A program made the position numbers and the translations under genes. The notes under the pieces are model-generated. The model did no database searches, was not told the DNA's origin, and saw only the letters and a program-made list of their open reading frames with translations. 38,624 bases of DNA from Bacteroidota bacterium. GTDB taxonomy: Bacteria > Bacteroidota > Bacteroidia > Chitinophagales > Saprospiraceae. Numbering within the stretch: the stretch's first letter is position 1; each line of letters begins with the position of its first letter. This document shows, piece by piece, positions 7,112 through 14,479 of this stretch. The stretch spans positions 1-38,624 of the forward strand of contig JAGWYI010000002.1 in the NCBI GenBank assembly GCA_018969455.1. Reading direction: 5' to 3'.

Positions 7112-7954
7112 TCAGGTGGCCAGGCTCCATTGCTCCCATATTTTTATGGTTTCAATTGCAGCCTTCACATCGTGTACGCGCAGGATACGCGCACCTTGTT
7201 GCAAGGCCAGCATGTGGGCAGCAGTTGTGCCATTTAATGCATTTTCAGGATTCACATTCAGCACTTTACATATCATAGATTTTCTCGAAATGCCTACCAG
7301 GACGGGTTTGGCTGTAACTGTTTCAAAAACCGACAAATTCTTCAGCAGGGCATAATTGTGCGCTATGGTTTTGCCAAAGCCAAACCCGGGATCCAGGAGA
7401 ATGTCGTTGATGCCCAAAGTGTGCAGTTTTTTTATTTCATCTATAAAAAAATCAAGCACTTCGGTTACAATATCCTGATAATGGGGATCTAATTGCATAT
7501 TTTGAGGTTGCCCCTGCATATGCATCAGAATATAGGGCAGGTTTTTCTGCGGCAAGTTTTGCAACCATGGATACAGTGTGGAATCGAGTCGACCGGCAGA
7601 AATATCGTTCAGCATGGATACACCGGCATCCAGTGCAGCCTGGGCCACTTCAGCGCGCCAGGTGTCGACAGACAGGATGGCATCGGGGAAGTAGCGCCGC
7701 AAGCGGGCAATGACCGGCGCCGTGCGACGGATTTCCTCCTGGGTTTCTACGGTGCTTGCGCCCGGACGGGAAGAAGCTCCCCCCACATCGAGCAAGGTGG
7801 CGCCTGCCTCCAGCATTTCCTCGGCCTGCCGCAGGGCCTGATCGGGCGTTTCCAGCCAACCGCCATCATAAAACGAATCGGGCGTTAAATTCAGGATACC
7901 CATCACCCGAGGCCTGGACAAATCGAGCAATTGACCGCGGCAATTTAAAGTCAT
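7112..7954 (-). CDS. folP: Dihydropteroate synthase FolP
   Basis: FolP condenses p-aminobenzoate with 6-hydroxymethyl-7,8-dihydropterin pyrophosphate to give dihydropteroate in folate synthesis, and it is the sulfonamide target. The 280-residue TIM-barrel protein carries the expected motifs in order: GILNLTPDSFYDGG, DVGGASSRPGA (pterin-phosphate loop), SVDTWRAEVA, ILLDPGFGFGKT, LVGISRKSM, and a C-terminal RVHDV. It is the last gene of a minus-strand set and starts 6 bp after the stop of the diheme cytochrome gene, so it is very likely co-transcribed with it and with the two-component genes further upstream. This is an unusual setting for a housekeeping folate gene. No terminator with a clear T-run follows. 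Confidence 0.95.
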   Translation of the reverse strand: MTLNCRGQLLDLSRPRVMGILNLTPDSFYDGGWLETPDQALRQAEEMLEAGATLLDVGGASSRPGASTVETQEEIRRTAPVIARLRRYFPDAILSVDTWRAEVAQAALDAGVSMLNDISAGRLDSTLYPWLQNLPQKNLPYILMHMQGQPQNMQLDPHYQDIVTEVLDFFIDEIKKLHTLGINDILLDPGFGFGKTIAHNYALLKNLSVFETVTAKPVLVGISRKSMICKVLNVNPENALNGTTAAHMLALQQGARILRVHDVKAAIETIKIWEQWSLAT

Positions 7955-7960
7955 AATCCT

Positions 7961-9007
7961 TTATTTATCGTTCAAATTTCGAATCCAGTTTTTAACCAAT
8001 GCAATACCCTCCTTATGGGCCAGTTGGCGTCCCAGTTCAGGCATGCGAATACCCGGATCATCGCTTTCCATCCGGTAACACAATATGCTTTCCTGGGGTT
8101 TTCCGGGCACAATGGCATAGCGCAACTTACCGCTGCCGCGTCCGGCCGCTACCGGCGATTTATACACCCCCCATTTTTCTTTATCTGTCTGATTGTATTC
8201 CAAAAACAATCCGCTGGTACTGGCGGGGCCGTGTGGATTGTGGCAATGGGCGCAATTGGCATCGAGGTAGGCGCGCGCAGCAGCGTTCAATTCGCCCGAA
8301 AATTCAGCATAAGGGCTGAGCTGTGATAGTTTTGGCGCGTTTGATGCATCAAAATCGCCTGGAAGTTCCAGGATGTCGGATTTATGCCAGGATGCCAACT
8401 GGGATTCCGGGTTGCCAGCGCGTACCGTAATCCGGTTGAGTTGGCGGGCGGTGAGACCAATCGGGGTAAATACACCATCATACGAATGGCAACCTTTGCA
8501 TTGGTTCAGGTTGGGAACCTGGTAATTCAGTGCTTGTTTGTTTCCTTTTGCATCGATCCAGGAAACAGGAAGTTCAGCGCCGGCTATTTCCAGGTGTGCA
8601 TCGGTTTGGTCTTCATTCCACACATAAGTAAGGGCTTTCCAGCCCGTTTTTTCCCGCAAAAGCAGGCGTGTTTCGAGCAGTCGACGGCCTTTTTCGGGAT
8701 GGGAGGCGTCGTTATAATAAAAAAACTGCTTGATGAGTACGGCGCCAGGCGGTAATTCGAAGGCTACATTGGCTTGATATTGCATTTTAGTACCTTCCGG
8801 CAAATAAACGAAGCGCGCTTTTTCGGCATAGTCGCTAAACAGCGGCGCGTTCACTTCGTATGGAAAAACCTGCCGAGTCGGATTCAAATCGGCAAGCGGG
8901 CCGGTAAAAAAGCCGTATTCCGACAAATTGGCCTTGGGTGCGGGCGCAGAAGGCGCCGTTGCAAGGCAGGTCAGTAGGCCCAGAAAAAAAAAGACACGCA
9001 AATACAT
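7961..9007 (-). CDS. SO2930/HNE_0200-type diheme c-type cytochrome
   Basis: This exported 348-residue protein has a signal peptide at about 1-22 and two covalent heme-binding motifs: CKGCH at 170-174 and CAHCH at 252-256. RMPELG near residue 321 offers a candidate distal methionine. Between the signal and heme 1 is a beta-rich region (FPYEVNAPLFSDYAEKARFVYLP, with the YVWNEDQTDA segment) typical of the family that I recall as TIGR03806. That family is regularly paired with a parallel beta-helix protein and has no known function. The partner is present here, 10 bp upstream. The protein presumably transfers electrons in the periplasm or at the outer membrane. I prefer ATG 9007 over a TTG three codons upstream, because the ATG starts directly with the signal peptide. 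Confidence 0.88.
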   Translation of the reverse strand: MYLRVFFFLGLLTCLATAPSAPAPKANLSEYGFFTGPLADLNPTRQVFPYEVNAPLFSDYAEKARFVYLPEGTKMQYQANVAFELPPGAVLIKQFFYYNDASHPEKGRRLLETRLLLREKTGWKALTYVWNEDQTDAHLEIAGAELPVSWIDAKGNKQALNYQVPNLNQCKGCHSYDGVFTPIGLTARQLNRITVRAGNPESQLASWHKSDILELPGDFDASNAPKLSQLSPYAEFSGELNAAARAYLDANCAHCHNPHGPASTSGLFLEYNQTDKEKWGVYKSPVAAGRGSGKLRYAIVPGKPQESILCYRMESDDPGIRMPELGRQLAHKEGIALVKNWIRNLNDK

Positions 9008-9017
9008 GGTCCTCAAA

Positions 9018-10259
9018 TTATTTCAGATTCCGGCAGTCGAAAGGCCTGGTATCCCGGCTGATGCCTTTAAATTTCTTATCTGCTTTCAAATTGGCAAAAC
9101 TGCCGTTTTCATTGTCGTATACACAAATCTGGTATGGAGGCTTTAATCGACCGTTGGCCATCAACCATTCCGGATTTTGGATGCCATCGTATAAAATATG
9201 CGGCACGTTGCGGCCAAATTTCGTCCAGAATAAAACGCCCATTTTGTTTTTCCAGCTGGGCATGCGTTTTCCCATGGAATAAATGTTGTCGTGAACGTAA
9301 ATGTTTGAAGGATATGGATTGTACTGTTTGTCCTGAAAAGGTCGTTCAACCAGGAAGTAGCTGACAATGGCGGTGGAAACCGTTTTATTTTCCCATATTT
9401 TATTTTCATAAATTTCTACATCGTTGGTAGCGAGCACCATTATGCCGGTTCCGGGCGGCACTTCGCCAACGATGTTTCCTTTAGGTGCGAAGTTGCGCAG
9501 GTTGTTGCGCGTTACCAGGTTTTTGTATACTTTAACGTGTCCGCCGCGTTTTTTGGGCAAGTCGGGCAGGTCGAACACCAGGATACCGCCGGTATTATCG
9601 AAGGCTTTGTTGTTCCATACCCATGCGTTGGTGGTATTTTCGATTTCGATGCCGGCCACATTATTTTTGGCTATACAATCGGAAACCCACACCGAATCTG
9701 ATTGGCCAACATATATCCCGGCATCGGAGGCGCCTATGGCGGTGCAGCGTTCGAGGTGCACCTGGCTGCATTGCACGGGGTACAAGGCGTAGGAGCCGTT
9801 GCTGCTTTTGGGGCCGCCCGTCCAGCGTGCAGTAACGTCCTGAATATATAATTCTCTCACATTCTGCGCTTTAATCAAATCCCCCTTGCTGTCTTGGATG
9901 GTAAACTGTTCGAGGCGGATGTTTTCAGCGTTGGAGATTTTGAGTCCTTCGGCGCCTTGTTTCTGGTTTTTGAAGGACAAAATGGTATTATCCATTCCGG
10001 CGCCGCGCAGGGTGAGGTGTTTTTTGCCATCGATGGAAAGCGACCCGTTGAGTTCCATGATCCCGGAAGGCAGTTGAATCAGATCGCCGTCTTCTGCCAG
10101 GATGAGTTGGGTTTGGAGTTGTTTTTCCAGTTCGGGTTGGGCGATCGCGGTTTTAAATCGGAATAAAACCAAAAAAAGGGTAAAAGCCCAGGTAAAACGG
10201 TATTTTTTTACGAGGAAGCACATAAAATCAAGGTGTTGAATAATCTGTCGAAAAATCAT
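9018..10259 (-). CDS. Parallel beta-helix repeat protein (beta_helix_1 type)
   Basis: This exported protein of up to 413 residues has a signal peptide ending at TAIAQ (about residue 41 from the first ATG). A right-handed parallel beta-helix follows from about 55 to 330, shown by turns of the form LRGAGMDNTILSF, IRLEQFTIQDSKGD, LYIQDVTARWTGG, DAGIYVGQSDSVWVSDCIAKNN and GIEIENTTNAWVWNN. It resembles the family I recall as TIGR03805, which occurs in two-gene pairs with the diheme cytochrome found next door. No polysaccharide-lyase catalytic residues can be assigned. The ATG at 10257-10259 overlaps the kinase stop (TAATG), suggesting translational coupling. An in-frame ATG at 10223 would give a shorter and more typical signal peptide. 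Pair function is unknown. Confidence 0.85.
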   Translation of the reverse strand: MIFRQIIQHLDFMCFLVKKYRFTWAFTLFLVLFRFKTAIAQPELEKQLQTQLILAEDGDLIQLPSGIMELNGSLSIDGKKHLTLRGAGMDNTILSFKNQKQGAEGLKISNAENIRLEQFTIQDSKGDLIKAQNVRELYIQDVTARWTGGPKSSNGSYALYPVQCSQVHLERCTAIGASDAGIYVGQSDSVWVSDCIAKNNVAGIEIENTTNAWVWNNKAFDNTGGILVFDLPDLPKKRGGHVKVYKNLVTRNNLRNFAPKGNIVGEVPPGTGIMVLATNDVEIYENKIWENKTVSTAIVSYFLVERPFQDKQYNPYPSNIYVHDNIYSMGKRMPSWKNKMGVLFWTKFGRNVPHILYDGIQNPEWLMANGRLKPPYQICVYDNENGSFANLKADKKFKGISRDTRPFDCRNLK

Positions 10260-11629
10260 TAAGCTACCTGTGTAAAATTGAGTCGAAAGATGGTCCCGAC
10301 CCCCTGGGTTGAGCGTACATCCATGTGAATTTTATGGATTTTCATGATGCTGTCTACCAGCGAGAGGCCGATTCCGGATCCGCGTACATGGATGCTTTCG
10401 GAACTTCGGTAAAAGGGTTGGAAAATAAGTTGCAGGTCTTTTTCAGAAATACCGGGCCCATGATCGCTTATTTCAACGCGATGTTTACCCAGGGCATCGA
10501 AATGAATTTTAACTGAAACGCGTTTATCGGGCGAGAATTTGCATCCATTGTCCATCAAGTTCAGAAAAGCGGCACGCAGGAGGGGTTCATTGCCATGCAC
10601 ATAAAGATCCTCTTCCGATTCGGGCACCCCTTCCAGGTCAAACACCACATGATAATCTGGATGCAACCGGATCAAGGTTTCCCGGCATTGCAGCATCAGT
10701 TCGTCGAGGCGTACGTTTTCGAAGGGGATGTTGGTATCTTCGGAATAAACCCTTGCGAGTTGCAACAATTTTTCGGTGATGCCATTGAGTTCGTACATAT
10801 CATCGAGTACCGAAGAGAGGGTATTTCGGTATTCTTGCGGGCTGCGTTCTGCTTTATCGAGGGAAACCTCGAGTTGGGAAATGATTACAGAGAGCGGGTT
10901 TTTTAATTCGTGGGAGACGTTAGAGATGAAGCTTTTTTGCATTTTAAAGGCAAACTGGATGCGGTCGAGCAGGCGATTAAACGTTTTTACGAGTCGGGCC
11001 AGTTCGTCTTTTTGAGATTTAACCCGCAAGCGAGCACTGAGGTCGTTGGGCAAAATTTGGTCTACCTGATTGATGATACGGGATACCGGAGCGAGCGCTT
11101 GAGCGGCATAGATCCATCCTCCTGCGGCCACGATACCGATGGCGATCAGAAAAGTAATGAGTAGAATGTTACAAAGGCGTCGGAGGTATTCGGAGCTAAA
11201 TACCGATTCTCCCACGATGAGGTATTCCTTACCGCTTTGGCTGGTGTGTCGGAAACAGATCAGATTGCTTTTTCCGCGATCAAAATGGTATTCATTGCCT
11301 TTTTTGATGTTTTTGAGTTCTTGCGGGTTTAGCGGGTTGGCGTTGGGGTTAAAGGCGAATACTTTTTCCAGGTTTTGGTTGTATATGATGATGTTTTCAC
11401 GAAAAGGCAGGGTTTTGCTGCCGGTATTGAGTTGATTGGCAAGGGGTTTGAGCGTCGATTCGTCGTGCAGCACCATTTCTGCTGTCATGAGGGATTTGGA
11501 GCGCAAGCCGGCATAAAATTCATTGATGCTGAATTCCCGGAATTTAAAATAGATAAAATAATGTGAGAACAGCAGGATTCCAGCTACGAGCAGGATAAAC
11601 TGGAGGGTGAGTTTGCTTCGGATTTGCAT
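10259..11629 (-). CDS. Two-component sensor histidine kinase
   Basis: This 456-residue membrane kinase has TM1 at about 8-29, a periplasmic sensor region at about 30-150 without a domain I recognise, TM2 at about 152-174, HAMP at about 175-228, a HisKA dimerisation domain, and a HATPase_c domain. The phosphoacceptor is H240 in SNVSHELKNPL. The ATP lid motifs are present: N box NLMDNGCKFSP (357-367), G1 DHGPGI (389-394), F box FQPFYR and G2 GSGIGL (417-422), so it should be active. It starts 7 bp after the stop of the response regulator and overlaps the start of the beta-helix gene by one base. It is therefore built into the same operon as the beta-helix/cytochrome pair, whose expression or activity it probably monitors or controls. 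Confidence 0.93.
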   Translation of the reverse strand: MQIRSKLTLQFILLVAGILLFSHYFIYFKFREFSINEFYAGLRSKSLMTAEMVLHDESTLKPLANQLNTGSKTLPFRENIIIYNQNLEKVFAFNPNANPLNPQELKNIKKGNEYHFDRGKSNLICFRHTSQSGKEYLIVGESVFSSEYLRRLCNILLITFLIAIGIVAAGGWIYAAQALAPVSRIINQVDQILPNDLSARLRVKSQKDELARLVKTFNRLLDRIQFAFKMQKSFISNVSHELKNPLSVIISQLEVSLDKAERSPQEYRNTLSSVLDDMYELNGITEKLLQLARVYSEDTNIPFENVRLDELMLQCRETLIRLHPDYHVVFDLEGVPESEEDLYVHGNEPLLRAAFLNLMDNGCKFSPDKRVSVKIHFDALGKHRVEISDHGPGISEKDLQLIFQPFYRSSESIHVRGSGIGLSLVDSIMKIHKIHMDVRSTQGVGTIFRLNFTQVA

Positions 11630-11636
11630 GGCAAGC

Positions 11637-12320
11637 TTATTCTTCGGTTCGGAGGATATAGCCGTTTTTGAACTGTGTGTGGATTACTTTTTGGTTAAAA
11701 CCTTTTTCCAGTTTTTTTCTCAAAAAGTTAACATAAACCTCCACCACATTGGTGCCGGTATCAAAATCGAGGTTCCAGACTTTTTCCGAAATTTCGGATT
11801 TAGAAATTACGCGGTTCGAATTGCGCAAAAAGTATTCCAGAAGGGCAAATTCACGGGGAGTAAGCAGGATGTTTAGGCCACTCCGGGTGCAAGTTTTGGC
11901 GTCGAGGTTTAATTCGATATCGGCATATCGCAAAATACTTTGATTGGCAAAATTACCATTTTTTCTGCGGGACAATGCCTTTATTCTTACCAAAAGTTCC
12001 CGAAATTCAAAAGGTTTCGTCAGGTAGTCGTCGGCGCCTGCATCAAATCCTGCAATTTTGTCGTCTGTTAGTCCAAGTGCAGTGAGCAAAATAACAGGAG
12101 TTTGATTACCTTTGTATCTTATTTGGCGAATTACATCCAGTCCGGTGACGCCACCCGGCAAAATAATATCGGATATAATGACGGCATATTCACTTTGGTC
12201 TGATAACATTAGTCCTGTAATACCGTCCAAAGCAAAATCGACTTCAATCTGGTGCTCTTCGAGGCCTTTTTTCAGGGTTTGAACCATTTTCGGCTCGTCT
12301 TCGATCAGCAAAACCTTCAT
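11637..12320 (-). CDS. OmpR/PhoB-family response regulator
   Basis: The 227-residue protein has an N-terminal receiver and a C-terminal winged helix. Receiver residues are complete: the acidic pair E7/D8, phosphoacceptor D51 (SDIILPGG), T80 and K102 (TKPFEF). The OmpR-type winged helix spans about 125-225, with LTPREFALLEYFLR and the recognition region VVEVYVNFLRKKL. It should be phosphorylated by the kinase encoded immediately downstream. I chose the ATG at 12320 because the protein then begins MKVLLIEDEP and because a TAGCTTTG -7 box lies at 12339-12346. The alternative ATG at 12353 would place that box inside the coding region. It heads the operon and is divergent from the haloperoxidase-like lipoprotein gene across a four-repeat candidate operator. 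Confidence 0.94.
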   Translation of the reverse strand: MKVLLIEDEPKMVQTLKKGLEEHQIEVDFALDGITGLMLSDQSEYAVIISDIILPGGVTGLDVIRQIRYKGNQTPVILLTALGLTDDKIAGFDAGADDYLTKPFEFRELLVRIKALSRRKNGNFANQSILRYADIELNLDAKTCTRSGLNILLTPREFALLEYFLRNSNRVISKSEISEKVWNLDFDTGTNVVEVYVNFLRKKLEKGFNQKVIHTQFKNGYILRTEE

Positions 12321-12338
12321 AACGCGAAAAAATTTTGA

Positions 12339-12346
12339 CAAAGCTA
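12339..12346 (-). promoter_or_regulatory. TAGCTTTG -7 box of the two-component operon
   Basis: TAGCTTTG on the minus strand is an exact match to TAnnTTTG, 18 bp before the response-regulator ATG. I see no clear -33 element. That region instead runs toward the TTTTAA repeats, which would suit an activator-dependent promoter. Confidence 0.5.
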
Positions 12347-12370
12347 CCTTCATTTTGGCCTAAATTCACA

Positions 12371-12409
12371 TTTTAAGCCAATTTTAATCAATTTTAAAGC
12401 ACGTTTTAA
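12371..12409. promoter_or_regulatory. Array of four TTTTAA direct repeats, candidate response-regulator operator
   Basis: TTTTAA occurs at 12371-12376, 12382-12387, 12392-12397 and 12404-12409, with starts 11, 10 and 12 bp apart. Each copy is embedded in a wider unit close to CAATTTTAA. OmpR-family regulators bind direct repeats spaced by about one helical turn. The array lies 25 bp upstream of the regulator's -7 box and about 70 bp upstream of the divergent gene's ATG, so it could control both. Confidence 0.5.
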
Positions 12410-12479
12410 TCCTGGTTTCCTGAAATGGCCCGTCCTTTGCACTCACAATCTCATGAATGTTTCACCAATTCAACTGATC

Positions 12480-13871
12480 ATGCGTATTATTAAAAACTAC
12501 TCCATTTATTTTTTGGCCCTATTGGCAGTGGGGATGACTACCTGGTCTTGTAACAAAGGAGATGACAACACAGTTGTTGTACCTACAATCAAGCAGGCAG
12601 CGGATTATAGCCACGATGTGGTTTCATCCTGGAATCAGCGGTTTCTCGAAATTGAACGTTATGCTGCAGGCTACCGCCCTGGTCCTGCTCCGCGTGCGCT
12701 GGCTTACATTGGTTTGGCCAATTACGAGGCTTGCATCTCCGCGATGCCCAAGTACAATTCACTTGCCTCCAGCTATGCGGGCCTAAGCATCCCCAAAGTT
12801 CAGGCTGGCTCTGAGTACTACTGGCCTGCCGTGGTGAATACCTGCACCGCTTATTTGATGCGCCGTTTTTTTGCATCCGTGGCTTCCGACAAGTATCAAA
12901 AGATTGACGAACTCGAAAGCCTGAATAACAGCCTGTTTGAAGGCCAAGCTAGCAAAGAGGTACTGGATCGTTCGAAATTATACGGCCAGGATGTGGCTGC
13001 TGCCGTATGGACCTGGTCAAAAACCGATGAAGTAGGCCACGATGCCTACCTGGATCCATTCAAAAATTATGACTGGACGCAGCACATTGCCAACCCAGGC
13101 GACTGGAAACCAACCTTCCCAGGCCCCGGCAAACCCATGTTCCCCAACTGGGGCAGCGCACGCACATTTGCAATTCAGGAAGCAGACAAACTGTGTCCAG
13201 CACCCCTGCCATACAGCGAGTCTACCACATCGCCTTTCTTTGCACAAGCCATGGAAGTGTATGCCAATACGGTAAATGCTTCTTATGAAAATGTATGGAT
13301 CGCCGAGTTCTGGAGCGACGACCTTATTGACCTGACCTTCAGCCCCGGCCCACGCTGGCTGGCTGTCGCTGATCAAGTGTACTACCTGGAAAAAGTCAGT
13401 TTGGAAACGGCCCTTTACTGCAACGCCAAAATGGGTATGGCCCTGAATGATGCAGCCGTGGCTTGCTGGAAATCCAAATACTACTACAACCTCCAGCGCC
13501 CTCAAACCTACATCAACAAGGTAATTGACCCTTCCTGGAAACCACTGTTGTACAATCCGCTTACCAACCAAGACGGACTTACACCTTCCTTCCCGGCTTA
13601 TCCTTCCGGCCACTCCACCATGGGCGCTGCCGGTGCAGAAGTGTTGACATCTGTCTTCGGCATCAATTATGCCATGAGCGATCGTTGTCACGAAAACCGC
13701 ACCGAATTTGAAGGAAAACCGCGTTCCTTTACCCGTTTTTACGACATGGCGGAAGAAAATGCCTGGTCACGCGTACCCCTGGGTGTGCACTACCGCATGG
13801 ACTCTGAAGCAGGCGTCAACCTGGGTTACCGTTGCGGCCAACGGGTGAACGCCCTGCCTTGGAAAAAATAA
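12480..13871 (+). CDS. Vanadium-dependent haloperoxidase / PAP2-family lipoprotein
   Basis: The 463-residue protein starts with a lipoprotein-like signal peptide ending TTWSC at C24. The helical PAP2/haloperoxidase domain carries the full vanadate- or phosphate-binding set: K333 and R340 in KYYYNLQRP, the PSGH motif at 375-378, and SRVPLGVHYRMDSEAG with R431 and H437. Family members either oxidise halides with H2O2 using bound vanadate or hydrolyse phosphate esters. Residues specific to halide oxidation cannot be told here. Its location is probably the inner face of the outer membrane or the cell surface. I prefer ATG 12480 because it gives a compact signal peptide; ATG 12453 is possible. TCCTTTG at 12433-12439 is a weak -7 candidate. 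It is divergent from a two-component operon that may regulate it. Confidence 0.85.
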   Translation: MRIIKNYSIYFLALLAVGMTTWSCNKGDDNTVVVPTIKQAADYSHDVVSSWNQRFLEIERYAAGYRPGPAPRALAYIGLANYEACISAMPKYNSLASSYAGLSIPKVQAGSEYYWPAVVNTCTAYLMRRFFASVASDKYQKIDELESLNNSLFEGQASKEVLDRSKLYGQDVAAAVWTWSKTDEVGHDAYLDPFKNYDWTQHIANPGDWKPTFPGPGKPMFPNWGSARTFAIQEADKLCPAPLPYSESTTSPFFAQAMEVYANTVNASYENVWIAEFWSDDLIDLTFSPGPRWLAVADQVYYLEKVSLETALYCNAKMGMALNDAAVACWKSKYYYNLQRPQTYINKVIDPSWKPLLYNPLTNQDGLTPSFPAYPSGHSTMGAAGAEVLTSVFGINYAMSDRCHENRTEFEGKPRSFTRFYDMAEENAWSRVPLGVHYRMDSEAGVNLGYRCGQRVNALPWKK

Positions 13872-13926
13872 TGTCAAACCCTTTTTGAGGTTTTCCGGCT
13901 ATATTCTAATTGAATTTTAAGCCATA

Positions 13927-13953
13927 AGAGACCATCCAGATCGGATGGTCTCT
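13927..13953 (+). terminator. Rho-independent terminator after the haloperoxidase-like gene
   Basis: AGAGACCATCC (13927-13937) pairs perfectly with 13943-13953 across a 5-base loop and is followed by TTTTTCTTTG. This is a textbook intrinsic terminator on the plus strand. Confidence 0.9.
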
Positions 13954-13984
13954 TTTTCTTTGTATCTCCATAATCTAATACAAA

Positions 13985-14473
13985 ATGAACACCACAAAAA
14001 AATGGATTGCCTTGCTGACCACGGCCTCAATAATGGCCTGCGGCAAAAAATCGGGACCTGAAGAACGTATTTTATATTACCCGAACAGCAACAAGGTTAT
14101 GCGGAAATACACCGAAAACCAGGGTAAAATAGAGGGTAAAATGCAGGAATTTTACCCTGAAGGCCCCTTGAAAATGGAACGCGATTTTAAAAATGGCCTG
14201 GAAGACGGACTGAATACGCTGTATTATCCTGATGGACAAATTAAAGAAAAACAACACTTTGTACAGGGGGTGCAACAATTGGGGGATACCATTTTTTACC
14301 CGGGAAACAAACCGCAATTGATTGTCACCTTCAAGGATGGCAAAAAAAACGGGCTTTTGCAAAAATGGAGCCCGGAAGGTGCTTTGTCTTTTGAAGCAAT
14401 GTACGAAAATGACGCACTAAAAACCGTTACCAAAACCCCAAACACGGTTGAAAAATCGGAAACCTCTAAATAG
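13985..14473 (+). CDS. MORN-variant repeat lipoprotein (YwqK-like)
   Basis: This 162-residue protein begins with a lipoprotein signal peptide (SIMACGKK, lipidated cysteine at 19). The mature part is made of short repeats of the form YYP.G....E..F..G...G of the MORN-variant family: RILYYPNSNKVM, EFYPEGPLKMERDFKNGLEDG, TLYYPDGQIKEKQHFVQG, IFYPGNKPQLIVTFKDGKKNG, KWSPEGALSFEAMYEND. Such proteins are often annotated as YwqK-family antitoxins, but no toxin gene is next to this one and the label should not be taken literally. It ends 6 bp before the TonB-dependent receptor gene, so it is probably made with it and could be an accessory lipoprotein of that receptor. Confidence 0.8.
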   Translation: MNTTKKWIALLTTASIMACGKKSGPEERILYYPNSNKVMRKYTENQGKIEGKMQEFYPEGPLKMERDFKNGLEDGLNTLYYPDGQIKEKQHFVQGVQQLGDTIFYPGNKPQLIVTFKDGKKNGLLQKWSPEGALSFEAMYENDALKTVTKTPNTVEKSETSK

Positions 14474-14479
14474 CCGATC

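Noticed and set aside
7084-7116. CCTGATT/AATCAGG inverted repeat around the folP stop as a terminator
   Set aside because: The stem is only 7 bp with a 19-base loop and no T-run, too weak to call.
13985-14473. MORN lipoprotein as a toxin-antitoxin antitoxin
   Set aside because: No toxin gene is adjacent and the protein has a lipoprotein signal, so an envelope role is more plausible than the family label.
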